Positions 11,923 through 22,439 are shown, counted from the stretch's first letter. The stretch is DNA of 64,000 bases from Nematopogon swammerdamellus (GCA_946902875.1 OX336351.1:124001-188000), one strand, 5' to 3'. The notes: generated by a model not told the origin, from the letters alone. Made by a program: numbers and translations.

Positions 11923-12094
11923 TCAACGCAGACTAGCTGACGAGGGCTTGAAGCGAGCCGAAACGTGAAGCATGCGCGGGAAATTTAGAGTGGCCACTCG
12001 CTAGTCCCGGGCTCGATTAATACCCTCCTCTACTGCCGATGGGCCCGGATATGTTCGGTGAAGCCATCGTAAGCTTAGATCCACACCTTCCTAG
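11923..12094 (+). mobile_element. 3' UTR of the R2-like element, with hammerhead-like core
   Basis: GC-rich 172-bp tail following the ORF stop and ending where satellite sequence resumes (TAGCTATAATTGTG). A second copy of this tail, without an ORF, lies at 21703-21870. At 11937 it contains CTGACGA, a short hairpin (GGCT/AGCC) and GAAAC, with GACTAG upstream and CTAGTC downstream at 12001. That arrangement recalls a hammerhead ribozyme core but the stem III and cleavage-site fit is poor. Confidence 0.6.
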
Positions 12095-12172
12095 CTATAA
12101 TTGTGATTTTCAAGTTCCTACCTTTAAAAAGAACGATACTCCCATACAAATTTTCACCTCCCATTTCCCTGG
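12095..12172. repeat. 137-bp satellite, remnant
   Basis: A partial unit (AGCTATAATTGTGATTTTCA, then CATTTCCCT) immediately right of the R2-like element; it marks the right edge of the array. Confidence 0.85.
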
Positions 12173-12766
12173 AATTTTTTTACCATCAGCACATACTGAT
12201 GAACGAATGTGTAGCATACACGGAAGAAGGGCGAGAGAGAAACAATACAATTTTTGTTATCTCAGCCTGAGTCCCCATAAACTTAAATTAACAGGTGTGT
12301 TAAATCAGCTGTTTCTTTCTGTTATGCTAATTTCTCTATCTAAAATCCTCTTCCCTCGAAGTCCCAGTAAGTTCCAACGGAAAGTAGAAATGAATAAAAA
12401 TACAGGTCGGTATTCGTAGTTGTCAGTCTATACACGCAATACGGAAATGCTAAGTTAACAATTTTTACTTTCGACTCTATGACTTTTACCAAAGGGCACA
12501 AAGTTGAGCTCAAATGTGTGTTCGTTTCATATCATTGTACCTCTTTCCCACTTGTCTGCTGCAACGTTAGCTGTCTTCTTCATGTCCCCACAATTCCAAC
12601 TGTACCTACACTGTGTGTGACTGAAGGAGGTCCCTATAAGGGTTTAAAAATACAGGTGTGTATGTTTTCCGTATTTGTTATGAACTCTTACACATACGGA
12701 TACATTCCGTTCAGGAGGTTATAGTAGACCTTATTTGGAGTTTATTAACCAAATTATGTCTATTTT
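12173..12766. other. AT-rich stretch without recognised features
   Basis: About 590 bp with no convincing frame, splice-bounded exon or known repeat. Short frames here lack codon bias. Presumably intron of the minus-strand gene. Confidence 0.5.
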
Positions 12767-12955
12767 TTAATTTTTTTTATGGATACTGACACTGTTGGCT
12801 ACATCACCTACAACGTCCGTGATATCAGCCCATAACACCGGGTGAACTAGGTGCCATACGTCAATGCTTCCCCCTTTGATCGTGCCGGCTACACTGAACT
12901 GGTCGGAAAACACAAAATATTTACATAGCCGTTTCGACCGACGTTTCATTCAATT
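12767..12955 (-). mobile_element. SINE 3' fragment (5S/tRNA composite family)
   Basis: In minus orientation it matches the 3' half of the SINE at 46641-47030: CGAAACGGCTATGTAAAT, TTCAGTGTAGCCGGCACGAT, TTCACCCGGTGTTATGGGCT and GATGTAGCCAACAGTGTCAG, ending in an A tail (T run at 12767). The Pol III promoter half is missing. Confidence 0.8.
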
Positions 12956-13020
12956 CTATTGCAAGAGTGCTTAGTTTCTGAGTTATTTGTTTTTAAACCC
13001 ATGTTGTAGGTAACATGTAC

Positions 13021-13125
13021 CGATGTTGAGACTCGGCACCCACTCAGTGTAGGAAATGATCTCAATGAAAGCTTCCCACTCGGACACCTCTCCCGCACAC
13101 TGCTGGCTGGCGGAGCATCCGCGCC
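13021..13125 (-). CDS. Candidate coding exon of the minus-strand host gene
   Basis: A 105-bp stretch between a good acceptor (pyrimidine-rich, ending CATCTCACAG) and a donor (TCG|GTACAT) on the minus strand. It is phase-neutral. In phase 0, matching neighbouring exons, it reads GADAPPASSVRERCPSGKLS and on; in another frame it reads SEWEAFIEIISYTEWVPSLN, which looks more like a folded protein but would need phase-1 neighbours. Both frames are open, so which one is used, or whether this exon belongs to the same gene, cannot be settled here. Confidence 0.4.
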
Positions 13126-13789
13126 CTGTGAGATGGCGCAAGTGCAGCCGAGCAGTATCAAACAAAGTATATTATTAACGGAATTGAGGGTCCAGTGGTA
13201 GCGCCCGATGGAGAGAGGAGAGAAGGACAGAGGAGAGTGGTGGGTAGGACAGAGGGAGTGAGAGAGAGAAGCTAGTAAATGGCAATAAGCCGTGCGATGT
13301 CCAACGAAGCTCGGTCAAAGAAAACGACTAAACAAATTATAGGTGTTTGCTGTCAAGTTCAATGTAGCCGGCAGGACCAAAGTCTAGATCTAGTCTAAGA
13401 CCAAAGGTCTTTTTACCCAATCGGCTGCCCAAATTAAAAACCTAATAACCAAAAATTTTTATAAAAATGGTTTTTCTCATCATAAGCACTTACTAGGTCA
13501 CTCCCCATACATTAACATTTAAATAATATCTTACAATTTTACACTCATTCATAGATTTTTAGTGCACCACAAAGCTAGTAAGTTCAATAAAATTTCAAAA
13601 TACCTAAATGAAAACACAGCAAGGAACATTCACCATTTCATTACCCAGCAAGTCTGTATCAGTTGTTGGTGTATTTTGATGCTAGGTATAAAAATGTGCA
13701 TTCTTTAATTGTTTTGCTTGCACACAAACTTATTGCAACTAATGTGGAAGAGATGTGTGAGAATGAAGTTAGAGGGGCTGAGTGTGTAC
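13126..13789. other. Intron of the minus-strand gene (no further features)
   Basis: AT-rich except for a purine-rich GAGAGAG patch at 13208-13275. A short piece at 13350-13372 resembles the AGTGTAGCCGGCA motif of the SINE family. Otherwise nothing recognised. Confidence 0.45.
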
Positions 13790-13972
13790 CTGGAGCGCTG
13801 GCGTGGTGGGGGCGTCCTCCTCGCCGCTCGAGGCGGACGAGGTGGAGGTGGAGGCGGAGGAGGCGGACGAGGAGGAGGAGGTGGAGGTGGAGGAGCCGCC
13901 GCCCTCCGCCGCCGCCGGCCCCCCCGCCGCCGCCGCCGCCGCGTCCTCGCCGCACGCGCCGCTCACCCTCTC
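13790..13972 (-). CDS. Second coding exon of the minus-strand host gene (Ala/Ser-rich)
   Basis: A 183-bp GC-rich exon (61 codons) bounded on the minus strand by an acceptor (GCGATAATAG) and a donor (CAG|GTACAC). Entry and exit phases are both 0, compatible with the exon at 15177-15350 upstream and that at 4146-4281 downstream. It encodes ERVSGACGED, a poly-Ala run, then alternating Ser/Thr/Ala and GEEDAPTTPALQ. The opposite strand gives a Glu/Val-rich frame without splice sites, so minus is preferred. Function unknown; likely a disordered segment of a nuclear or scaffold protein. Confidence 0.6.
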
Positions 13973-14443
13973 CTATTATCGCACACAACAACAACAACAT
14001 CATCTATTTAGTGTGTCAACAGTTCTCAATGTGTGGTACGCGCAATGCTTCGAGGTGCTCACCAAACAATGATACATTATGCTCTACAACATTTTACAAC
14101 AAGCGGCAATAGAAAGTACCATCATCCTAATTTAGAAAGTTTTGTTAATGAACATAGATAGAATTGAGAAATATGTTTATTTAATTTTTTTGTCAAATGC
14201 TCATAGTGAGTTCCGAAGAATATTTTAAATAAGATTTTTCAGAACTAAATTCTATAAGAAATCAATTTTTAGATTCAATTCCGAGATCACTTACATTCGA
14301 GGAAAGATAATTAAACTTTCGTGTGATGCTAAACTCCAAAGAGAATTTAAGAATGTCGAACTGTGCGAATGTTGGCTCAGAATAAACAATGAATATTACT
14401 TAAGTCCTTTTCTGGTTTGCACTTACCTCGGCCCGCGCTTCCG

Positions 14444-14530
14444 CACTTCGCCCCTCACGCTACACCCGCTGACGCCTAGCCTTGGAGGATATGCTAGGCG
14501 TCAGCGGGTGTAGCGCGAGCGGCGAAGTGA
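14444..14530. repeat. Strong hairpin (about 35-bp arms) in the first intron
   Basis: CACTTCGCCCCTCACGCTAC continues through CCCGCTGACGCCTAGC, then a 12-nt loop (CTTGGAGGATAT), then the reverse complement. Arms differ only near their bases. On the minus strand an excellent donor sequence (GAG|GTAAGT) follows at about 14430, so this GC-rich hairpin could lie in a noncoding exon. The rest of 13973-15176 is AT-rich intron, apart from a CpG-rich patch at 14941-15040. Confidence 0.8.
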
Positions 14531-15176
14531 GGAAGGGACTAGTACGGACAGAATGATTATTGATTAGTGGTGCAGTAATGCAGGCTCACCCTTCACATTC
14601 TGTTTGTAAGTCGCACATCTAATGCCGCCACTTCACGCCGCTTAGCCTATTCGTGTATTTGGCAAAAAATTCCGTTTCGTCTCCCTTTAATTAGAGCGAG
14701 ATAAAACTAAAATGTTTGCAACAAACACGAATACGCTAAGCCAAGTGAAGTGCCGGCATAAATAGGAACCCGAAATAATTTTTAAATATAAATAATTTTT
14801 TAAGCCAAAAGCAAGGGTTATGTTATGTATGTGTACCGTTGGTGTTGGTACTATGTATGTGGGACTTAGGGTAGGTGACATAAATAAAATGCTGCGATAC
14901 GTCTAGTCCGTGTATTCACTAAAAAGAGACTAACTGCTTGGGCGGCGGCGGCGGGCCGATGCGAGCGCGGACGCACGCCGCGCCAGAGGGGCGCGGGGGT
15001 GCGGCAACCGCGTCGCGTCGGACCGCTAGCCATCGAAATAATACATGTGTATGTGTCGTATCCGGCACATATGATATGAGGTATGAGTTTATGTAACTAC
15101 TATATGTACTGAATGTTTACTATCAAAAATATTGTGTGAATTTAAAAACAAAGTATTGATAACTAGTAACACATAC

Positions 15177-15350
15177 TTCGCCGGAGGGCGCCGGCCGCTG
15201 CTCGTGGCCGCCGGCGCCGTCGTGTTGCTGTACCGCGGCCGCGGCCTGGTGCTCGCCGCGCAGCCGCTTGGCGGCGGCCGCCTGCGTGACGGCGCGCAGC
15301 GGCAGATCGTCGTCGCTCGACGACGACGACTCGCATTTACTGTCCGACAT
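15177..15350 (-). CDS. First coding exon of the minus-strand host gene
   Basis: A 174-bp GC-rich exon starting with ATG at 15350 and ending at a donor (GAA|GTATGT) in phase 0. It encodes MSDSKCESSSSSDDDLPLRA, then an Ala/Gln/Gly-rich stretch ending APSGE. The Ser/Asp-rich start resembles casein-kinase-type acidic N-termini of nuclear proteins. Stops lie upstream of the ATG in frame (TAA in ACATAAATAAATG), supporting it as the start. The phase fits the acceptor of the exon at 13790-13972. I cannot name the gene. Confidence 0.6.
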
Positions 15351-15805
15351 AACACATTCATTTATTTATGTTATAGCTGTTCCCGCCACTTTGCTTTACG
15401 CCAAAATGTTGCGTGCAAAGCATGCGTCAGAAGAGATCAGTTTGAATTTACATAAGAATGAACTAGGTGCGGTGAGATGCTAACACACAGCCGCAGCTGA
15501 GGCGTCTAAATACTGTTTGTTTAAACACTTGTCCATTTTTAGCATTTTTTTTTTGGCTTAAGAAAAGGGCCGGCCGACCACAAAAAAAAATGTGATTTCT
15601 ATTAACCCTTGGAGTTATAAACACAAAGACACTGTTGTAAATAAACAATGTTGCTGACTTGAACGATTCAAATGAATCTTTTATATATGTATAAATTTGA
15701 CTGAACCCCATGTTCTTTGTACTTTATTCTCTTTTTTAAAGATAATCTGTAACTTATTATTTTTATTTTTTATTAGATGTAGTATGTTATAGTTAAATAA
15801 TAAAA
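15351..15805. promoter_or_regulatory. Region upstream of the first coding exon (presumed 5' UTR/promoter)
   Basis: About 450 bp of mixed composition with no coding signal on the minus strand. No clear TATA box or initiator can be assigned; called only from its position upstream of the ATG at 15350. Confidence 0.25.
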
Positions 15806-18190
15806 AAGTCGGCAAGTGCGAGTTGGACTCGCGCACCGAGGGTTCCGTACTATCAGCATCACTCAATATATTTGTATTATGCACTGGCGGCTGGTCCTAA
15901 AGTGCGCCCGTGCGCCGCACTACCATACCACGAGAAGTCTTCACTTCACTCAAAATGATAAACCTTACAAGTTACAATACAACATACCTACATTAAAACC
16001 ATAAAGATAGTACTCCAAATAAATGCGAATGTGAATTCGACCTTATTTTATAGATCACAAGGCACGTTTTTGCGAGTGAACCCGCGCCCCGTGCGTAATC
16101 GAAAAACGCACGTGGGTCTCCCATCTGAATGTATGGGGATCGGCAAAACACCGCTGGCGCGTGAGACAAAAGATACTTCATAGAAACAGTATGGGCCGAA
16201 ATGGAGTTCTGGCCAGTATGGAGTTCTGCGTGCGGCGCACGAGCGCCAAACAAGGACGCTATATCGTGAATAGCCGCGCGTGCGACACGTCGCGAGCGAT
16301 TCCTTTTGCACGAGTCCGTCTACCGAGTCAGCGCGCTGTCATGTGATGTCACATACCCGTTAGCGCGCGAATATTTAAAATGGGATATGGTTAGGTTTTG
16401 TGCTTTCTGTCACGAGATACTGTGAATTAAGTGGTGCCGATATTTGCCTAAGAGTTGGTTAAAGGTAAGGCTTTACAATCAGGTGATCCCGGGTTAAATT
16501 TCTACTTTTCAAATGTTTTTTTTTATAATTTTTTTAAGTATTTTTGGGACATTGCTATTGTTTTCTTTTTGAAAGTTGCAGCAGTGTTGTGGTCTATGGA
16601 TGTGTTCATAAAGGTACTATAAATGAGTTAAAAAACTTGTTTGGATTTATTTTCTTGTTTTTTGCAACTCATTGAGTGTCTTGAGAATATTCATACTAGG
16701 TACGTACATAATACAACGCAGGCGTTTAAAAAATTCGGAAGTTGCGATCTTAAAATAACATTAGGAATGTGTTGGGAAATTTGGTATTTAAGGAGGTAGG
16801 TACTTAGCGCACTACCGGTCACTGAAGTCACCAGCCGCCACTGGTATTATGTATGTACAAAACAATTGTTTTGGTAAATCACGAACCGCCTAAATAAACA
16901 CTACAGCAATGGTTTGACTGTGCCGCATTCGTGAAGTTGAAATATACAAAAATATATTTCTTATATGACATAAAGACATATCTACAATTTTCGGATTATT
17001 TCTTTACTTGTGATGTGAGACCTTGTTTCTTGCCAAATTTCATTACTCTAGGTCAACGGTAAGTACCCTATAGGTTTTGATTTCATCTGAGTGAGTTTGC
17101 AAGTATTAAAATTTGCCATAAATAGCCTATAACTACAAGTTAACAATTTTAGGATTTTTTCCTTTACTTGTGCTATGAGACCTTGCTTCTTAACAAATTT
17201 TATGATTCTAGGTGGACGGGAAATACCCTATAGGTTTTGATTTAATTGAAGTGAGTTTGCGAGTATGAAATCTGACATAGATGGCCGTATCTTTTGAGTG
17301 CGTTGATTTAGAAGCTTGCATTTTCTACACCATAAAGACATCCTCCAGCACACCCTCACACCCTCTCTCACACACACACACACGCTCTCACACACACACA
17401 CACATTAATAAAAAATTAAAAATAAATTAAATTAAAAGCTACAAATGACGAGAAACCCTACATAAAAATATAATGAAGTATGTACTTACTGTCTACCTAC
17501 GATACAGCCTTAGGGCTAGTTTAGGTGATAGGAGAAAATACAGGGTAGGTAAATTACTGTATACATTTCTATTTTGTATGTCTTGTATGTATTGTATCTC
17601 TGTATTGTAATGTGTTTTATTTTGAATAAATAAACTTTGAAAAACTTGAAAACATCGTAGACCTTAGTATTGCATGTTAATTTCAATTTGATATCTTGAC
17701 CTATTCCTGAGAATAAAAAGGGGCTTGACTTACAAAACAAATATAATTTTTTTAATGTCATATAACAACAAGTTAAACATTTTCGGATGTTTTCCTTTAC
17801 TTGTGCTATGAGACCTTGCTTCTTACCAAATTTCATGATTCTAGGTTGACGGGAAATACCCTATAGGTTTTGATTTGATTTGAGTGAGTCTGCGAGTATG
17901 AAATCTGACATAGATGGCCGTATCTTTTGATTGCGTTTATTTATAAGCTTTAATATTCTACACCTTAAATTAAAGAGATCGTAGATCTCAGTATTTCGTA
18001 CTAATTTCAATTTGTTATCTTGATCCGTTCCTGAGAAAAAGGGACCTTGACGTGCAAAACAAACAAACAATTTTTTTAATGTCACATACCTCTACCCGTT
18101 CCTGAGAAAAAAGCTCTTGACAGACAGACAGCCAGCCAGCCAGACAGACAGACAGACGGACAACAAAGTGATCCTATAAGGGTTCCGTTT
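15806..18190 (+). repeat. Dispersed lepidopteran repeat (GGAACCCT family), interrupted by a hAT MITE
   Basis: Starts with GTCGGCAAGTGCGAGTTGGA and GCACCGAGGGTTCCGTAC, is broken at 15874-16851 by the hAT MITE, and continues with two copies of a block (16980-17290; 17750-18190) containing CCTTTACTTGTGCTATGAGA, GGAAATACCCTATAGGTTTT and a CAGACAGACAGAC run, ending AAAGTGATCCTATAAGGGTT. The same family occurs at 40185-40545. Probably the end of a retrotransposon; I cannot assign the clade. It includes a (CA)n tract at 17375-17405. Confidence 0.7.
15882..16843. mobile_element. hAT-type MITE, copy A, with 8-bp target duplication
   Basis: 962-bp element with terminal inverted repeats CACTGGCGGCTGGT and ACCAGCCGCCACTG, flanked by the 8-bp duplication GTATTATG (15874-15881 and 16844-16851). 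The 8-bp duplication and CA(G)TG ends are hallmarks of the hAT superfamily. No transposase frame is present, so it is non-autonomous. Closely similar to copy B at 27558-28554; both contain AATATTTAAAATGGGATATG and an AAAGGTAAGG-like splice donor motif. Confidence 0.93.
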
Positions 18191-18198
18191 TTTCCTCC

Positions 18199-18440
18199 TT
18201 TGTATTGTATTGTATATATTTATTGCACTCAAATAGAATATGGGCAAAAGGTAACACTTAACCTTTGGGGTATGATAACTGCTAGGTGAGTGGCGGAAAG
18301 AGAAATTTAAATACTATGGTATGACAGATGTACGGGAATACAGAAGATAGATAAACTTAAATATGAATAATTAAATACTATACCTATATACCAGATATAT
18401 ACATAAGATAGACTAAATATACTTAGTTTTTACATCCTTA
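18199..18440 (-). mobile_element. LINE 3' end (ACAAT-tailed)
   Basis: Begins with TTTGTATTGTATTGTATA, the reverse complement of an ACAATACAAT tail like that of the LINE at 7224, followed by about 220 bp of UTR-like sequence. No coding part remains. Confidence 0.55.
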
Positions 18441-18658
18441 CCTATAATAAAATCCAACGTCTGCTTTCTGTATGTCTGAGTGTCTGTCTGTCCGCTTATA
18501 ACTCGAGGACCACTGAACCGATTTTAATAAAACAAAATTCTACGGATAGCTTGATTCTTCCCATCAACTATAGGCTACTTACTATCACGCTAAATAGCTT
18601 ATGAGGTTAGCAGTGAAGTGAAATATGAGAGCGGGCGGAGCCGCGGGCACAGCTAGTA
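18441..18658 (+). mobile_element. Non-autonomous Helitron-like element
   Basis: Begins near CCTATAATAAAATCCAACGT, carries TCTGTCTGTCCGC and CTGAACCGATTTTAATAAAA, and ends with GGAGCCGCGGGCACAGCTAG plus T. GC-rich 3' hairpin followed by CTAG(T) is the typical Helitron 3' end, and many lepidopteran elements finish this way. There is no target duplication. Assignment is from resemblance only. Confidence 0.5.
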
Positions 18659-18699
18659 TCATATATATTTACTAACTCTGAACATGAGAGACATTTCCA

Positions 18700-18905
18700 G
18701 ATCCTTTGAGGTACGGAACCCTAAAAATGAGCATGTCAGTTATATTTAAGCATTTTTAAATTAAGCTCTATAAGGTTTCTTGCCCGATTCTTCCTTACCT
18801 ATAGATTGCATTGCTGAAGGGGATAAAACAAAAACTATGACGAACCATACTGAATGTTATTGTTGTGTGTTCTTTATGGCGAAATAAATATCTGAATCTG
18901 AATCT
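18700..18905 (+). mobile_element. LINE 3' UTR with (ATCTGA)n tail
   Basis: AT-rich UTR-like sequence ending in AATAAATATCTGAATCTGAA, the (TCTGAA)n-type tail of some insect LINEs. No coding sequence. Downstream 18906-19190 holds a CG-rich patch (CGCGCCATTTTCGCGGCGCG) but no gene I can support. Confidence 0.5.
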
Positions 18906-19191
18906 AAATAAATATGCTTACACCCCGTGGCTTCCATACGCGCGCCATTTTCGCGGCGCGAAAATTCGCGAAATTTCGTGCGCACGCGAATATTTCTAAC
19001 GAGAACGAATGAGAAGGACTGGCTGTACGAATAAAACCTTTGCCTTTCCTATAGAACACACTTAACTCTTGGCTTCGCACTCCTATTTTAACAGATTTGA
19101 ACCGGCTTAAAAAAAAGGAGGAGGTGCTCAATTCAAACGTAGAGATAATGAGGTAAGATGATGAGGGCGGCTGCATCAGCTAGCTCAGGGC

Positions 19192-20163
19192 AGGGCAACA
19201 TAGCACTAGTCTCGGAGACAAGAGCCAGTAACGAGAAGTGATGCGCTGCTACATATCTCATCTTTTAGTCCAGGGCAACATAGCACTAGTCTCGGAGACA
19301 AGAGCCAGTAACGAGAAGTGATGCGCTGCTACATATCTCATCTTTTAGTCCAGGGCAACATAGCACTAGTCTCGGAGACAAGAGCCAGTAACGAGAAGTG
19401 ATGCGCTGCTACATATCTCATCTTTTAGTCCAGGGCAACATAGCACTAGTCTCGGAGACAAGAGCCAGTAACGAGAAGTGATGCGCTGCTACATATCTCA
19501 TCTTTTAGTCCAGGGCAACATAGCACTAGTCTCGGAGACAAGAGCCAGTAACGAGAAGTGATGCGCTGCTACATATCTCATCTGTTAGTCCAGGGCAACA
19601 TAGCACTAGTCTCGGAGACAAGAGCCAGTAACGAGAAGTGATGCGCTGCTACATATCTCATCTTTTAGTCCAGGGCAACATAGCACTAGTCTCGGAGACA
19701 AGAGCCAGTAACGAGAAGTGATGCGCTGCTACATATCTCATCTTTTAGTCCAGGGCAACATAGCACTAGTCTCGGAGACAAGAGCCAGTAACGAGAAGTG
19801 ATGCGCTGCTACATATCTCATCTTTTAGTCCAGGGCAACATAGCACTAGTCTCGGAGACAAGAGCCAGTAACGAGAAGTGATGCGCTGCTACATATCTCA
19901 TCTTTTAGTCCAGGGCAACATAGCACTAGTCTCGGAGACAAGAGCCAGTAACGAGAAGTGATGCGCTGCTACATATCTCATCTTTTAGTCCAGGGCAACA
20001 TAGCACTAGTCTCGGAGACAAGAGCCAGTAACGAGAAGTGATGCGCTGCTACATATCTCATCTGTTAGTCCAGGGCAACATAGCACTAGTCTCGGAGACA
20101 AGAGCCAGTAACGAGAAGTGATGCGCTGCTACATATCTCATCTTTTAGTCCAGGGCAACATAG
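19192..20163. repeat. 80-bp satellite, about 12 near-identical units
   Basis: Unit: CAGGGCAACATAGCACTAGT, CTCGGAGACAAGAGCCAGTA, ACGAGAAGTGATGCGCTGCT, ACATATCTCATCTTTTAGTC. The period is exactly 80 bp. Copies differ almost nowhere; a TCTG in place of TCTT occurs at 19581 and again at 20061, 480 bp (six units) apart, indicating duplication of a six-unit block. There are no unique spacers between repeats, so it is not a CRISPR-like array. Confidence 0.97.
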
Positions 20164-20362
20164 TGACAGCTGATGATGTTGTTAGTGGCTTTCTATGAGG
20201 TCTAATTTCTAATGTCGTAGGTTTCAACAATTTCCGTCTATCCTCATATGGTTCCCTTTTCAGTGATTTTGACATCTTGGTCGCTTTTATTTGTAATCAA
20301 ATCATTGAAGTAAAATATTAAACATTGTCCTTCTGTCAAATTCCTGAGATCAGCTTCAGATC

Positions 20363-21100
20363 ATGCTAGAAGATCTTTATACAGCGTCGATGAAGGTGGG
20401 TCTGAAGATGACCCGTGACAAAACCAAGGTCATGGCGACCGAGGTTATGACGGGAGGACAAATCGTTATTGACGGAGAAGTGATTGAACAGGTTGAAGAG
20501 TACGTATATCTCGGTCAAATTCTGCGGCTTGGTAGACAAGGTCTGCTAAAGGAGGTCGAGAGACGAATTCAACTGGGTTGGGCTGCCTTCGCAAAGTTAA
20601 AATTCGCCCTGAGGTCTGACCTTCCGCAAAATTTAAAAACCCGTATATATGACCAGTGTGTCCTCCTGGTTATGACGTACGGGTGTGAAACGTGAACGCT
20701 GACGGTCGGTGTTGTCCAAAGGTTGAAAGTAGCCCAGTGAGCAATGCAGCGAGCCATGCTGGGAATATCGCTACCTACCTGATATGGTGCGTAAAGAGGC
20801 AATCCGCCGACGCACGAAAGTAGTCGATATTGGATACCGGGTGGCTAAGCTCAAGTGGCAGTGGGCTGGGCACGTCAGCCGAAGAGACGACGACCGTTGG
20901 AGTAACCGTGTCCTACAGTGGCGGCCGTGGACAGGAGAACGGAGTGAGGGAAGACCACCCGCCAGGTGGGACGACGACATCAAGTACGCCGGCGGAAAGC
21001 AGCGGCAGCCCCCCGGCCTTCAGCGGTACGGAACCGCTGCTTTCCGCCGTATAGGCGTATGTCCAGCAGTGGACGCTTACACGCTGAGTGACTGAATGAT
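20363..21100 (+). pseudogene. RTE-type LINE reverse transcriptase, C-terminal remnant
   Basis: Open to a stop at 20693, it encodes the RT thumb and following region: MKVGLKMTRDKTKVMATEVM, VEEYVYLGQ, RRIQLGWAAFAKLKFALRS and VLLVMTYGCET. After the stop the homologous frame continues with further stops and a frameshift into RRRTKV, KLKWQWAGHVSRR, RWSNRVLQWRP and GRPPARWDDDIK at 20800-21000. This set of motifs is characteristic of RTE-clade elements. The catalytic FADD part is missing. Ends near GAGTGACTGAATGATTGACA. Not functional. Confidence 0.85.
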
Positions 21101-21109
21101 TGACATTAT

Positions 21110-21590
21110 ATATGTTGAAATACTTAAGGGTTCCAAATTCTAAACTACTTTTGTGATTATTAAGACGAGACGGAAGTTAACTTTCTCCATACAAAATCGT
21201 CTTTGGGCATTTATGTTTTCTAGCCTCTAAACCTAATCCGATTTAAAAAAAAATTATCTTGTCTTAGGACAGTCCAATCTACGTTCCTGTAATTTTTTTG
21301 TTTAGATGAAATATACCTACAACACCGGAGGTAAAAAAATTGTTTCGACCGATAAAAATGTATTTTTTTTTAAGTCATGAAGTTCATAATATTTATATTA
21401 AAAAAATGAAAAGAAAGGAACGTAGATTCGACTGTCCTTATTAAAAAAAGCCTCAGTTGCACCGGGAGTGCCGGCAGAAGTGAAAACTTTTTGTATTTCC
21501 GAAAATAATTCTTAAAATAGTACTTAGGTTAAAAAAATAAAAAATAAATCATTGGAAAAAAAAAATTATAAAAAAAAAAAGGTTAAATTT
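21110..21590. other. AT-rich stretch without recognised features
   Basis: Contains poly-A/T tracts (21246, 21363, 21555) and AACGTAGATTC-like words repeated in inverse (21280 and 21419). No gene seen. Confidence 0.4.
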
Positions 21591-21950
21591 AGTAGAACGG
21601 ACAGACATGCATTTGTTACGGAACCCTACATTCATTTTGCACAACTTAGTAGAATGGACAGACATAAACGTGTTACGGAACCCTACTTTTATTATTTATT
21701 ACGAGGGCTTGACGCGAGCCGAAACGTGAAGCATGCGCGGGAAATTTAGAGTGGCCACTCGCTAGTCCCGACCTCGATTAATACCCTTCTCTACTGCCGA
21801 TGGGCCCGGATATGTTCGGTGAAGCCATCGCAAGCTGAGTTCCGCACCTTCGAAATAACCGTCGGAGGACCTTGGTTGAAAATTGTAAAATTTAGTAGAA
21901 CGGACAGACATGCATTTGTTCCGGAACCCTACATTCATTTTGAATTGATT
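21591..21950 (+). repeat. Short repeat (AGAACGGACAGACATGCATT) carrying an R2-like 3' tail
   Basis: The word TTTAGTAGAACGGACAGACA followed by a CGGAACCCTAC block appears at 21588, 21645 (diverged) and 21891. Between copies two and three lies 21703-21870, a match to the 3' UTR of the R2-like element at 11923-12094 (ACGTGAAGCATGCGCGGGAA, CCGATGGGCCCGGATATGTT). That piece is an extreme 5'-truncated insertion of the same family. The following 21960-22396 shows only a small inverted repeat at 22229-22258 (GAGGCTGACAT). Confidence 0.7.
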
Positions 21951-22394
21951 ATCGACCAAACGAATATCGGATTTCCACTGTCACTAAGAGACGAACAGAA
22001 TTGATCCCCGAGCCATCATAACTTAACCCTTAACGCAATGTCTTAAGGTGGCATTTTAAATAATAAAAATAAATCTCGCTTTTCGAGATCGTCGCAAGTC
22101 TAACATTTTTTACCCACCTAAAAAAGTGCCAAGCGCCGCTAAAGAAGTTTTCACTTAAAAAAAAAAAATTGCAAAAATGAGATAAGGTTTAGGGGTGTAA
22201 AAAACATAAATGCAGAAAGAGCTATCGAGGCTGACATCCCAAGTCAGCCTCGACATAGTAAAATAAGACGAGTAGGATAACTGGAGCCCATTTTTACATA
22301 ACTACCTACGCTGGGCCGAGCCACCAGGGATGTCACAAGTCACAACACTAACACAATAGACAGGCAGTGAGCCCATTATGGTGGAAATGCAATT

Positions 22395-22396
<2 letters not shown>

Positions 22397-22431
<35 letters not shown>
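22397..22431. repeat. (GA)n microsatellite
   Basis: About 17 consecutive GA dinucleotides. Confidence 0.97.
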
Positions 22432-22434
<3 letters not shown>

Positions 22435-22439
22435 CCGAG

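Noticed and set aside
13663..14112. Plus-strand Arg- or Glu-rich frames over the 13.8-14.0 kb island
   Set aside because: No plus-strand splice sites; minus strand has phase-matched acceptor and donor.
19192..20163. CRISPR-like direct repeat array
   Set aside because: Repeats are contiguous 80-bp tandem units without unique spacers, in eukaryotic DNA.
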